Shown here in pieces: positions 32,962 to 44,059 of a stretch of DNA of 64,000 bases. Position numbers and translations under genes: made by a program. The stretch covers positions 54,412,475 to 54,476,474 of the forward strand of contig CM068580.1 of the NCBI GenBank assembly GCA_035048485.1, given 5' to 3'. The notes beneath the pieces were generated by a model, which ran no database searches, was not told the origin of the DNA, and saw only the letters and a list, made by a program, of their open reading frames with translations. Each line of letters starts with the position of its first letter. Position 1 is the first letter of the stretch. The stretch is from Pteria penguin (Eukaryota; Mollusca; Bivalvia; Pterioida; Pteriidae).

Positions 32962-34890
32962 TCAGAATAATATCAGGTTCGGATACTCTGGACACTGAGC
33001 TGGTTGTAGATCGGCATCAGGAGCCAGCCGTCGGAAACGATGCATCTTAAACCAAGATGGAGCATCTGCTATATCATTCTTGACACCACTTATATGAAGA
33101 GCATAAATCATGAAGTTGTAAAAAGCTGAACACCATGTTAGTTTTCTTATAAATTTCATGATGATTGGTATTTCCAACGACCTTTGTTGATAATGTGGAC
33201 TGTCGCTTCGTTATCACAATTAAACACAATCTTCATACCAGATCACACACACCACAATAGGATATAATTCGAACAAGCCATAGATAATGCATCTGGCACA
33301 TTTCGGAAACACATCTTGGTTTTTGTAAATGCCTCCAAACGTAGAATCGGTGTAGGGTTGTAAATCACTTGCATTGGTGAATTCTTTATCTAGGAAAAAA
33401 ACTTTCCATTCGATCCATTAAGAAATCTGTGTCACATTTTTAAAACAAGTCTGCACTCTGCATTTAAAGTGAAGTGATGATGTAACTCTTTGACTTGCTT
33501 AGATAATTTAATTTGATATGACACAAAGGACCTCCCAAGAAGTATCACTCGACAAGCGAAATTGAGATGGCCTAGCAGACTTGGTAATTTACGTTTTGTG
33601 GAAGATTTCCTGTTCAAAAACTGTTGAACTAAGTTGGTAATCCTGTTCAGTTAGTCCTCCGGCAAGCGTGCTTCCATTTTGTGTCTAGTATAATGCCAAG
33701 ATATTCCAATTCTTACAGGGTCCATAGTTTTTTTGCTTGACAATGGAATACCAAGACTTGCAAAAACATGGTGTAATAAGGCCATCGTTCTCAGAGCTTC
33801 TTAACTAGGTGGGACTGTTGTAAGAAAATCATGTAGCAAATGCAAGACGTTAGTATTTCCATAGTTTTTCTCTAAGATCCAACACACCACTGTCGAGAGA
33901 TAATCGAATATTTTTGGACTAGAGCGAGATCCAAATACCAACCGCGTGAAAAAATAATATTTGTTGTCGTTTTTAAATCCATGATATGGTCACAAAGAAG
34001 GATGAATTGGAACAAGTTTGAATGCATCTATTATATCCGCTTTGCATAACCAACTATCTTTCCCCAGAGATTGTATAATACGAACTGCATGATCTATAGT
34101 AACATAATAGTAACACAATGAATAGTCATCTTTGTAGATAAGCTCATTCAAACTTGAATGATTTTCATAATTATGAAGAGCAGACAAATCAACTATAAGT
34201 CTTTTCCTTTATTTTTCTTTTGGAATATTTGCTTTCTACCAACCCAATAGGACTGAGTCTGTAGATTTGATAAGGTATTTCTTTAAATGGGCCAATAAAT
34301 TATCCTTTCCCTAGTTCTTCCAATATAAGGCGGTTAACAGATTTTGGATCTTTAGTAGCCGATAATAAATTTTTGCATTCTAAAGGTTTAGTGGGGTTTT
34401 ATTGATTGATTGGTTTTTGTTTTACGTCACACCACGAATATTTCACGTATACGGCGACGGCATCTGCCTGATGCGGGTCATACAAATTTTGACCTTTGGA
34501 ACACCCACCAGAAGCAGTGAGGGATCTTTAACGTGCCATGCATACCACGATACGGGGCCTCGGTTTTTACTGTCTCATCCGAAAGATATGACACCGGCAT
34601 GACCAGAGCGGGACTCGAACCTCGGCCTCCCAATCAGGAGTCCGACGCGATACCACTTGGCCACGCCGGCTTGGTTTAGCGGGGAGTGAGTGAGTTCCTG
34701 TGTCAAATCCTTCGAACAAACCATTTATCAGAAATTTAACTAACTTTTTGTCTGGATATAGTTCAAGTTCCTTAAGTAGTACATCCACTTTTATTGTTGA
34801 ACGCACAGGAGAATAGAAAGTGTCCCCGCTTATTTGTTTGAGCGGGGAATTTGTCCGTTTTTTGATTGAGAACACTTCTGAACTGAATGT
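32962..34890 (-). pseudogene. DIRS/Ngaro reverse transcriptase-RNase H
   Basis: Minus-strand frames carry IKVDVLLKELELYPDKKLVK with FLINGLFEGFDTG at the start (34875-34680). Then come LIVDLSALHNYENHSSLN and WLCKADIIDAFKLVPIHPSL (RT fingers and first catalytic Asp). The metal-binding box reads LLHDFL where DIRS-class RTs have LLDDFL (His codon 33831-33833). SLLGHLNFACRVILLGRSF follows, and the RNase H end has HISGVKNDIADAPSWFKMHR. Several stops and shifts and the Asp-to-His change make it inactive. A SINE (34397-34672) interrupts the 5' part. Confidence 0.85.
34397..34672 (-). repeat. Full-length tRNA-derived SINE (minus) in the RT gene
   Basis: Read on the minus strand it starts gccggcgtggccaagtggta (A-box region). 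A GGTTCGAGTC-type B box, the shared body (catccgaaagat complement) and a tail ending in tgattgattg-like repeats follow. It is flanked by ggtttagtgggg (34385-34396) and ggtttagcgggg (34673-34684), a 12-bp target duplication with one mismatch. It is the same family as 38921-39181 and 40907-41180. Confidence 0.85.
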
Positions 34891-34899
34891 TCTCCTTTA

Positions 34900-36130
34900 C
34901 AATTCAACAAATCTGAGAATTTCCGCATCAGGCATTGGTGCACCCTCTGGCCGAGTTAAAATTATGTCATTTCACGTTCGTTGTACACTATTCTAGGCCG
35001 TCCCTGAATGTCTTCTCTACCTGTCCTTTGTGTACTCGTGCCACTATTAGTATTACGTGTGGATGTCATAGGGGAGAAGGCAGACGTATGTGTGATGCTG
35101 CTGCAGTTAAAACAAAATGTTGGTTTAATATTAGCAAAGATATTGCAGAACAAAGTATTGTCTCTTACAGACCAACCACTGGAATACTTGAATATCTTAA
35201 GTGAGCTGCCGCTCTTGCTGAAAAAAATTTGTGATATTCGTAGAATCCTTTTCCACCATAACGTGTCGACATATCCACGATATCTCGCTCAAACAAGTCC
35301 AATTCCTCTTTACGATTTGGGTACGCTTGACACATGATATTTTATATACACCAAATGCATAGATAAATTCATCAATTGTAAGATTTCTGTGTAATCGGGG
35401 GTCTTTGTCAAATTTATCCTCCTTGGAGTTTTCTCTTTCTGAAATAACTGCGTTGCTCGTCGGTATAAGCAGTTGTGCTAGATTGACTTCGTTTCCATCT
35501 ATAATTGCTTTTCTCAATTTGGGGGACTCAATTTCAGTAAAAGATAATGACTCGACTGCATACCCATACTTGGTTTTAGTGATAGATTGGACATAACGTG
35601 TCGTGAAAACGATTCCTGATGTGCCGTTTGTAGGGTTAAGCCTGTGTCCTTCTGTGTTTGGTTTGACGTGGTGTCCGATTGATGAGAGACCACATCTGGC
35701 CAAGTAGCGGGAATGTCGGTAATGCCAGAATCCCCGAAATTACTCTTGACTTGCTAGAGTGCTGCCAGATAATTGTGATTCACTTCCGCTGCTGCCGATT
35801 GCCCACTTCGATTCACTTTATAAGAAACCGTGCGAATTTCTTCTTGCAGTTTTGCTACAGTGTTTGTTAAAGATGATGTAGAATCTACAATTGTTGATAA
35901 GTTCGTATTTACATTGAAATCCTGGTGACGGATGCTGCTATTTTGGTTGTCCGAGTCTAACGTAGATCCCGAATTATATTCAACCCCAGTCTGCTGGTTT
36001 CAATAAGTGTTCTTCTCCGTTCAGAACGTTTGGACGGTATATTATGATTTTTAAGTTCATCTTGTAGTTGTGTTGTAGTCCAGTTCTCGACTAACTCTGC
36101 ATCGGTGGCCTTCTAATAGAAGTTCTACCG
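34900..36130 (-). pseudogene. Gag-like ORF1 of the DIRS-type element
   Basis: At the 5' end (36110-36000): LVENWTTTQLQDELKNHNIP with a following ERR, a SAP-like helix pair. The ORF 35703-35197 has AIIDGNEVNLAQLLIPTSNA and RLHRNLTIDEFIYAFGVYK, matching the conserved ORF1 core of DIRS/Ngaro elements. After frameshifts, 35153-34962 has FCNIFANIKPTFCFNCSSIT with HTSAF, a C/H cluster at the C-terminus. The protein would package element RNA. Several stops separate these pieces. Confidence 0.65.
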
Positions 36131-36900
36131 CCCGCCTGACGATTTGCCTTTGTGAACGATTTCAAGATTTAATGTCAATACATTTTGATATTAATCCGTA
36201 AAATTGACGAAAATATTAAGCAAAATTATATACGTGTAGACCAATGAAAATCAAAACGAAGAGTGATGCAGTAGAGCTTTTGTTGATTGGTCACTCAAGT
36301 CACATGGACAAACTCTTCGGACATGTTGCAGAATCACTTACGTAACTCGTTACTACATATGGTTATCAAATATGCATAGATCTTAAAAAAAGCCAGTATC
36401 GTATTTCATGCAACATATCAGTCATCTAATGAATACTACTTCCTGTTGTCGATAAAAGAGAAACGATACAAAAACAAGTATCCACAACATAATGATAACT
36501 TTGAAATTTGTATAAACAAAAGTTCTTTCTATCGCAAAAATAGATACTTGAGCTTTCTCACATGTGTATGAACTCTCTTTGATGAATATAAATATAGTTA
36601 TCAGAGGAACGGAAAATGAAAGTCTAAAACAATGTAATGAAGCTATTTTTGAAAATTTTGCATTTCAAATTCGTTTATAGTTTTTTTTACGTAAACACTG
36701 GTTTTTATTTCTGGGATAGTAGTTTCAGTTTTTAATTCGTGCGAGTGAATATTTTGTAAAATAATGAATGCGCAATAACAACACTCATTTGATATGTGTG
36801 AAAGCAACAAGAGAAAATTCCTAGGCATCATTTTGATGAAGATGCATTTGTACTATAGATGAAACAAGTCTAAATTTCAGTAACAATATGTTTGTATTTA
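36130..36900. other. No gene seen
   Basis: AT-rich sequence upstream of the gag-like ORF on its strand. It may include the 5' end of the DIRS-type element, but no terminal repeat was recognised. Confidence 0.5.
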
Positions 36901-36919
36901 GCATGCGTATTCTACTACT

Positions 36920-37345
36920 GCAACCCTTTCAAATGACCTTGACCTTTCTGCTAAAAATGGCCGTCACCAAATTTTGACAAATAATTCATAAAGAAAATGC
37001 AATATATAATTTACAAACATATATCTCTAGTGCAGCCCTTGTTCTCCACTTTTGCGAAAGCGCGGGTGTATAAAATTTCATTTATCTATTTGTCGGTCTG
37101 TCAAAAATTTATCCTTGGTCAACATTCAAACAATAAGAAGTGCGGCTTTGATATTTCATATGTGTATTCCTTTTGGTTTCATTCAGTTGGTATCATAACA
37201 TTTGACCTTGACCCACCTTTCTAAAACTTTATCCTCTGCCAAGACATTTTAACGGAAACAGGTTTTCCATATTTCACATATGCATTCCTTGCGACAAGTC
37301 CTTTCATTTGTTTTCACAATACTTGACTCTGTGATCTCAACATTG
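36920..37345 (+). repeat. Dispersed ~150-bp tandem repeat, about 2.5 units
   Basis: aatgaccttgacctttctgc, ttgatatttcatatgtgtat and tatttcacatatgcattcct followed by tgcgacaagtcc match the blocks at 6760 and 14290. Confidence 0.65.
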
Positions 37346-37748
37346 AGGTGGATATATATGCACAACCACTGTAATTGCCCGAGATAAAGCTTTCAAGAAC
37401 TATGTATTTTATATCTCTATAAATTAAATTGATCGGTGACGTCATAACGCCCCATATTTGACCCACTTTTCAGCACAGAAAGCGATGTTTGGCAGATTTT
37501 TGATTGTTAAACTTGGAACGTCAAAATGAAATGTTCAACATTTCAAAACTTGCGTGATGTCATCAAAGTGGGATTTTTTGTGCTAAAGTGCTTGACATTC
37601 AACGAAAGTATGTCACACGGGATAAATGTTACGTTGTTATGGGACACCGGTTGTTTCTTTCAATTTATACCTTTCCTGCAGAATGATTTCATGATGCGGT
37701 TTATAAATGGGAAATGTAAGTTTCCAGTATGATATTTTGGCGTTAAAT

Positions 37749-37752
<4 letters not shown>

Positions 37753-37827
<75 letters not shown>

Positions 37828-37920
37828 TGTCTTTATTTTGTGTTTTCATGCAGGAATAAATTACAATGCCTGATGCATTTATGAGATATAATGCGCTAAA
37901 ACACAAAATAAGACACTTAT
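37753..37920. repeat. (TA)n tract joined to an inverted pair
   Basis: A (TA)n tract (37753-37825) runs into ataagtgtctttattttgtg (37823-37842). Its reverse complement, with one base difference, is at 37898-37920. The hairpin loop is about 50 nt. It may be a MITE-like end with microsatellite growth at its edge. Confidence 0.65.
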
Positions 37921-38140
37921 TCTATATATCAAAACGCAACGAACACATAATTTCCAAAGGACTGTAAATATGGAGTTGTTAATATTTTACTATGAAACGT
38001 ATATAAAAAGATACTAGTGGATATTTTTGATTTCTACAAAGTTCAATTAAATATATATCTTATTTATCAAGATACAATATGTTGTTTTTCTATTTTTCAT
38101 CAAATATATACTTACATTCTGTATTTAATGAAATGATAGA

Positions 38141-38225
38141 GCCGGTTGGGCTCAAGTGGTAGAGTGCTAAGCTCGGATCGAAAAGTTCAGAGTTCGAGCG
38201 AAGCCAATTTGTTCTTATCTTTCGG
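38141..38225 (+). repeat. tRNA-like SINE head
   Basis: gccggttgggctcaagtggt then agagtgctaagctcggatcg and gttcgagcg give A-box and B-box-like elements. The 3' body does not match the main SINE family. Probably a second SINE family, 5' part only. Confidence 0.5.
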
Positions 38226-38920
38226 ACAGTGAAATCAGAGATCTGCGTGACGGTAGACGGTAGCATGTAGATGACATATCAATGCATTTAAAGAAACAAA
38301 CGGATCAAACAAAAGGAGTTTTTAACGAAATGTGAGCATTAATAATAAAATGTTTGTCATTTGAATTGCATTAGCAGCATTATATCGAGACAGTGATGTT
38401 TATAAGTAATAAATATACTTGCTCATTGTCAAACAATTTAATGAAAAAGTAATGACACCTTTTCACTGCAATTCTGGCGCATGCGAGTAACTACTTCCGC
38501 AGGTCAAAACTGATCGACACACGCACCGACATCCTTTTTCGTCAACTTTAAAATTAATTTTATTTTATCTAGATCTTTGCTTATTACATAAAGAACGCCA
38601 AATATGTGGTATCAATTTACAAAACTGAATATAAAATTAGATACGTTTGCCCATATCAACGGAGATACAAGCGGACGTGTTAATATTAGTTACAAGCAAA
38701 CCTCGCGGACAAATATGATCATGGCATTGCGAAAAACGACACATTATGGATTCTAAGCCATAAAAACCACTATTGTTGTACAAAACAAAGCTAATCCATG
38801 AGTCATTCCCAGGTCATGAAAATGTCCCTCCATTCTTATTCGTAGCATATTCTACACCCATTTCTTCCAAAGATATCATTTTCCTCCATTTACTATCATA
38901 TGATCCTTTGACAAACGGAA

Positions 38921-39181
38921 GCCGGTGTGGCCTAGTGGGTAAGGTGCTCTGCTCGTCATCGAGAGGTCCCTGGTTCGACTCCCGCCCTGGGCGCACCGGT
39001 GTTCTGTCTTTCGGATGAGATAGTAAAAACCGAGGTCACGGTAGGCATGGCACGTAAAAGATCCCTCACTGCTTCGGGTGGGTGCATTGCAAAGGTCTAA
39101 ATTTGTATGCAATGCATCAGGCAGATGCCGTCGCCATATACATGAAATAATCGTGGAGTGACGTTAAACAATAATCAATTG
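38921..39181 (+). repeat. Full-length tRNA-derived SINE (plus)
   Basis: The head gccggtgtggcctagtgggt carries an A box and ggttcgactcc a B box. The body contains tctttcggatgagatagtaa and gatccctcactgcttcgggt. The tail is caggcagatgccgtcgccat then gtggagtgacgttaaacaa. It is flanked by gacaaacggaa (38910-38920) and gacaaacagaa (39182-39192), a target duplication with one mismatch. Transcribed by Pol III and mobilised by a LINE if active. Confidence 0.85.
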
Positions 39182-39189
39182 GACAAACA

Positions 39190-39925
39190 GAAGACGCCCA
39201 TCAACAGCCCAAAGGCCTGGATAAGACAGTAAAGCATTTTGTAGCGGGAGGTGTCTCCCAAATGGAGTACTCCAATGTATGTAGTTTGTTTATGTTTTTA
39301 ATGTTTAACTTCAAGACTCGTTTTACGTATCTTATCCCACAAACCATAGATGTAACTTGGCTTTGCTGACGACAGCACCAAGTTTTATTGCAACAGACAG
39401 GACAAAAACAAGTGACTCGGCCTTGAATACCTTATCCCTTCATCTTGCTGTGTGATCTGTAGTATATCTTTGTTGCATGATGATATTTTTTCATTCACCA
39501 TGTTTGCTGTGTATAATGTGTTATGGTACATAGCCAGCCAAGTCAGAGAAACCTTTCTGAGCAGGTAGTGTCATGGACCTTTGGCACTCAGTACATTGTA
39601 GGAGGTAAGAGAAAAAGATGTGGACGTACCCGGTAATCGAAACCGAGACCTTACACTGACAAGTGCATCATGGTACTCTCGGATTCTCAACATCAAATAT
39701 TGTATTACACATTTGGAAACTCTGATGTCCTTTGACTGCATGTTATAATTTAAAATTTTCTCGCAAAAAATGAGTGTTATATTTCAGCTATTTCACTTAT
39801 TTATCTTCCTATGAACATGATGAAAGCCGTTGTGGTCGAACCCGGGATGCTCTAACCACTGAGCCATCTTAGCCAATATCCAAATCCGTCACATATGCTC
39901 ATCAAAATCTGAAAATGAAAACGAA
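39190..39925. other. No gene; tRNA-like fragment near 39832
   Basis: gccgttgtggtcgaacccgg and gatgctctaaccactgagcc (39832-39872) look like a broken tRNA-like SINE head in mixed orientation. The rest shows nothing recognisable. Confidence 0.45.
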
Positions 39926-39929
39926 ATAG

Positions 39930-40070
39930 AAAATAACGAAAAATGTCCACTTGAGCATATGCGAACCCCATGATGGAGTGACATCAGGTGTCTGGGGAGA
40001 GTGAGCATCTCCTGTTTGTTAGCAACACCCGTCACATAGACCCAGCAGAACGTCAAATCGTGTTTCATAT
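39930..40070 (+). repeat. GTGAGCATCTCCTG repeat copy
   Basis: catcaggtgtctggggagag then tgagcatctcctgtttgtta and gcaacacccgtcacatagac closely match 55865-55985. The sequence before it (cgaaatagaaaataacg) also matches, so the shared unit is at least 130 bp. Confidence 0.7.
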
Positions 40071-40282
40071 AAATTTATATGTAGAGAAGTCGAAGGAGGG
40101 AACCTTCTAGTATAGAAGGTATCAAATCTGTAAAAAGTTCAGAATCGGTCCCCGTCCAGAATATCATTTAAAAGTCTGGATAACGAGATATATTGTGTAT
40201 TAAGAGTCTCGTAATGACCATAAGCTTTCCTCAGTGACGTTGTTAGTCTAGCACATATATAACCCTGGTTAGGTAGCTTATC

Positions 40283-40862
40283 CTAAAGTTGCCTAGCCCT
40301 AAGAACAAAGTCATTGTAATTTGAACATGCTCTGGAATAACGTATTAACTGAGATGTGAATACGCCGTATGCGGGCGATGATGGAATGTTGCTACTTACG
40401 AAAGGAAAGATTGTGATAGCGAAATTCAAATAGTGACGACTGTCATAAAGTGATGTGTTCAGTTGACATTTAATGTCGAAAGACAACATAAAATCTAAAT
40501 AAGAAATAGAATTACCTATCTCTGTGGTTTCTTTTACCGCCAGTTCACTTCATTTTTGGAATCAGAATTTTCACTGACAAAGTAAGTTTTTTATGGTCTA
40601 TAACTATATATTTCATTTTGCGGCTTCCGTTTTTACTAGTAAATGCATTTTGGATAATTTCCGCTAATCTGTCTTTTAAATTCGAAAAGGCAAAGGACTT
40701 GATGGAGTGAATCTGAGTAAAACTTTGTGGCCCTATATGAATGATATCGGATCGGTGGTAGTAGGTGCAACAGATCGCAGCTAGTCGTGCGATCGGATAA
40801 TGTATAACAACATCACGCGTGTCAGCTTCAGTTCTCATGGAGCTGTTGATAAAAACCCACAA
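40283..40862 (-). pseudogene. Penelope-like element reverse transcriptase, catalytic core deleted
   Basis: The minus frame at 40862-40545 has IHSIKSFAFSNLKDRLAEII and NAFTSKNGSRKMKYIVIDHK, the segment upstream of the RT palm in Penelope-like elements. The frame at 40489-40283 has TSLYDSRHYLNFAITIFPF and SSPAYGVFTSQLIRYSRACS, the segment after the palm. The part between, with the GIPMGTNCAP and YIDD boxes, is missing, so it is a deletion derivative. No GIY-YIG endonuclease was seen. A SINE lies just upstream (40907-41180). Confidence 0.7.
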
Positions 40863-40906
40863 ATATGGTTCCTAAAAGAGGGGGGAGCAACAAAAAATTA
40901 TACAGG

Positions 40907-41180
40907 ATTGATTGATTGATTTTTGTTTTACGTCACACCACGAATATTTCACGTATATGGTGACGGCATCTGCCTGATGCGGGGCATACAAATTTTGACC
41001 TTTGCAACGGACCCACCCGAAGCAGTGAGGGATCTTTAACATGCCATGCATACCACGACACGGGGCCTCGGTTTTTACTGTCTCATCCGAAAGACATGAC
41101 ACCGGCATGACCAGAGCGGGACTCGAACCCCGGCCTCCCGATCAGGAGTCCGACGCGATACCACTAGGCCACGCCGGCTT
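40907..41180 (-). repeat. Full-length tRNA-derived SINE (minus)
   Basis: The reverse complement starts gccggcgtggcctagtggta, has ggggttcgagtcc as B box, and ends in aaaacaaaaatcaatcaatc. It is flanked by aattatacagg on both sides (40896-40906 and 41181-41191), a clean 11-bp target duplication. It is the least diverged of the copies seen by eye. Confidence 0.9.
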
Positions 41181-41369
41181 AATTATACAGGGAAAAAATC
41201 CAGAATCAAATCATGACTTAGTTGATATTACAGCTGTTCCACAAGAAGATGAAGAAGGACACTGCAATAACTAAACTAAACTGTCTTTGTACCATTTTAA
41301 GTGTCAAAAATTCCTTCATATTTCTTTCACCGGAGAACCGAATTGAAGTACCAGTACAAATATTTTTGC

Positions 41370-41760
41370 TCTGACTAGTGGTGCCACCAATCGTAAAGTC
41401 GTGCAGCCGGTCGAATTAATTGCAAAATGGTCGCAACAATACATTTGAATTGTGCGATCAGTGGCACAATCGATTGCAAGTTAGTACGACCAGTGAAACG
41501 ATAAATCGTTCGAGTTTGTTACCCGCGAGCATCCACGATTATTGATGCGATGATATACGATTGATGGTACGACTCTGTGAGACCTGTCTGCGATAAGTAA
41601 TCGCAGGTAAGAAGATTTGGAACATGAGCAACGACCTTGCTGCGACCGATTTTGCTTGTGCGATCTCTCATGACCTCTGCGACTACTCGTCGATCCTCCT
41701 GCAATTTTTCCACGACTGTACAAAAATTCAGTGGCAAATAGGTCGTATCCCGGTCTTAAC
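41370..41760. repeat. CGA/TCG-rich block of unknown nature
   Basis: Short words such as ggtcgcaac, gtcgtgcag, tgcgatca and gcgaccgatt recur on both strands over about 350 bp, with far more CpG than the surroundings. The overlapping minus-strand ORFs look like by-products. It could be an array of protein-binding sites at a transposon end. Confidence 0.4.
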
Positions 41761-42346
41761 CCCGTGTGCCTTAGACTTTAATTTCCCCCACTTTTACTAA
41801 GAGACAACAAAGCTGCTAAACATCGATGTTTTTCTATTCCGCATTAATTACAGAAAACACAATTACAGACAAATAACAAACGTTAACTACAGGAAACACA
41901 ATTATAACAATGGTATAGTGTGACTTTAGAAATAATTGGTGAGAACATGATTACAACAAAGTTAAAGTTCCCGCTCGTAGCAGTTTTGATGATCATTGAG
42001 ATTCATTACTAGTGTGTTCAAGGAATACATCACCTGTAATAACTTTGATTGTAAAATGTGACTCTTAACAGACAGACGGACAGACAAGAAAGTTATTCCT
42101 ACATATGCTACTTTGTGCCAAGTGCAGTTGATGCAGTAACTGTGTTTTACTGTATGTATATGCGAAACCGGAAATACAAAAATATGTATAATTACGTGTA
42201 TAAAATTAAAGCTACGCCCAATTTTACTTTCAGTATTTTAATGTGATATCCTTCTATATACACAGAATTATCAGTGCAAGATCAGCCTGTCACCCACAAA
42301 GGTATGGGTAAAGCTACACGATCTATTCTGCACGTAATTTCACTAG

Positions 42347-42408
42347 GACGTCATAAGCAAACACGACATACGTCAACGTCAGGCAACCTAAATTTTGCTA
42401 ATTTTCAT
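42347..42408 (-). repeat. Dispersed repeat, partner of 14941-15000
   Basis: gacgtcataagcaaacacga and catacgtcaacgtcaggcaa, continuing cctaaattttgctaa, form the reverse complement of 14941-15000. Confidence 0.7.
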
Positions 42409-42479
42409 GATAATAAACATGTTGTAGTATAAAAATCAATAATCTTGAATTCTTAAGGTAAATATGATATGAAGGGGTC

Positions 42480-43300
42480 CCTAAGCCAGCAGCTAATTTG
42501 ACCTCTTACTTCAATAAAAGTCAAAGTCATAATGTATCTTTGCTTAAAAAATCTTGTCACAAGGATCACACTTGAGATATAAATGCTCTATCATTAATAT
42601 CTTGAAAGATATGAACCAGAGTATATATCCCCCTGCTTTCCCTATAGCGCGGGGACAAAAACATGGAAGAACAAGCAAATTTGGAGAATTGTGATCCTCG
42701 TTCGGCAACAAATTGACCTTAAACTTGGTCAAAAGTCATGACATGGTACCACTGTGAAGGTTTTATCACAAGGATCATGCATGCCAAATATGCATGTTCT
42801 ATTATTAATACTTCAGAATATATAGCCAGGTTAAAGTTTTTGTAAGGGACAGACAGACAAATGACTTTTAATGCCCAAGCGCTCTCACGAAAGCACGACA
42901 CAAGAGTTGTCAGTGGACAACCAAAGTCACTGGTTGCGACCTATTGGTAAATAACATCCAGCAAATTTTGCAAGTGGATCAAAGGTCAAGGTGAGTATTA
43001 CAAGGTCAAAAACGTGGTACCAATTGAAAGGTCTAGTCACATTGAATACATATGTGAAATACTAGTTAAACTTTTGAAAAGTAGGTCAGAGTTCAAGGTC
43101 ACAAAGGACACTGGGGGAATGACTATAACCCTGGAATTTCTTCCTGCGAGCTAAAACATAATAACTACACATCAGACGACATGAAAGTATTGTTTTGGAT
43201 GTTGTTGAAAAATTATGTTATAACAGCATTGACAAATGATGTTCAAGTATTTTTCCGTGTAAAGGTCAAGGTCACAAGGTCATTATTCTTGTAACTTGAT
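42480..43300 (-). repeat. Dispersed ~150-bp tandem repeat array (minus sense)
   Basis: Units share cttgtcacaaggatcacact, ggtcaaaagtcatgacatgg, gatcaaaggtcaaggtgagt and aaaggtcaaggtcacaaggt. The orientation is opposite to the blocks at 6.8 and 14.3 kb. The clustered TCAAGGTCA words are prominent. Confidence 0.65.
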
Positions 43301-43391
43301 AGGGTCTAATAATTGATGACGAGTGGCATCATGCAAATTTACTTAATATGAAATCTCCTATCTAACTACGGTTTGGGTCTTACTTGAAAAG

Positions 43392-43562
43392 CCAGACACA
43401 CAGCATATGTAGGTATTCCAGAATAAAATTTTGTCTTTGCATCATTGTCTTTTTTCTTGTCGACACTCCACCTATGATGCAGTAGTTCACACTCAAAACT
43501 CTGATCATAGTCTTTGGTTTTCAACAAGAAAGGGGCCTGGGTAACACTGCTTTCCATCTCTA
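43392..43562 (-). pseudogene. Isolated exon of a THAP/DDE-type transposase
   Basis: The minus frame after an acceptor-like ctctgtag reads SSVTQAPFLLKTKDYDQSFE and then KTKFYSGIPTYAVCLAFQ, ending at a gtaaga donor. KFYxGIPT is the conserved segment before the HTH in these transposases; the two ISL2EU-like copies have LFYTGIPS and IFLGLPS in that place. No other exon was found nearby, so this is a third, fragmentary copy. Confidence 0.55.
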
Positions 43563-44059
43563 CAGAGGAAAGTCACATTTCAGAAATTATTTCGATCTTT
43601 TCTGAATTTGGAAAAAAAAAATTGGTGGATACCCCCACCTTATCATTTGTACTTGATTTATAGTTGTATGCCATTATATATAATTTGTACATCTATCATA
43701 TCAAAATATGTTGTGATAATAATATTTTTTTCAAATTTCTATCAAAATCTTCAGATATTTAAAAGACATTGTATATGCAGCTGGGTTTGACTGAAGGCTG
43801 CCGAACCTCATGCCTAGATAAGACTCCCTTAATAAAAACAGTCTTAACCTGTACCATACTGGCAGACAAGCTATTTTTGGCTTTTTTCAAATCATGCTTA
43901 TGAACATAGAAAAAATATTAATTTCGCTATAATTTACTTATGAAGCTGGTCCCTATGTCGACATCTTGTGTTTGCCATTTGGAGATCTGAAAAAGCTTAT
44001 GCCCTTGCTTCGCCCTTCGCGTTGTCGCGATTGTTGCACTTCTAGCTAAATACGAAAAC

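Larger units (their letters stand above)
22745..36130 (-). mobile_element. DIRS/Ngaro-type tyrosine-recombinase retrotransposon, split by nested insertions
   Basis: Read on the minus strand the parts occur in the canonical order: gag-like protein (36130-34900), RT/RNase H (34875-32962), then tyrosine recombinase. The recombinase starts at about 32960-32845, is interrupted, and resumes at 23580-22745. The interruption is the ISL2EU-like element at 23585-32841. A SINE at 34397-34672 interrupts the RT. Conserved RT and recombinase motifs are recognisable, but stops, frameshifts and a catalytic substitution make the copy inactive. The termini (split direct or inverted repeats) were not identified, so the stated ends are limits of coding text. 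Confidence 0.8.

Noticed and set aside
37637..37906. 89-codon minus ORF with Tyr/Ile repeats
   Set aside because: It reads through the (TA)n tract; no other support.
38773..39112. ORFs with RPGRESNQGPLDDEQ-type text
   Set aside because: They are readings of the SINE; the same peptides appear at each SINE copy.
41481..41737. Two overlapping minus ORFs of 72-80 codons
   Set aside because: They lie in the CGA-rich repeat block and show no family motif.
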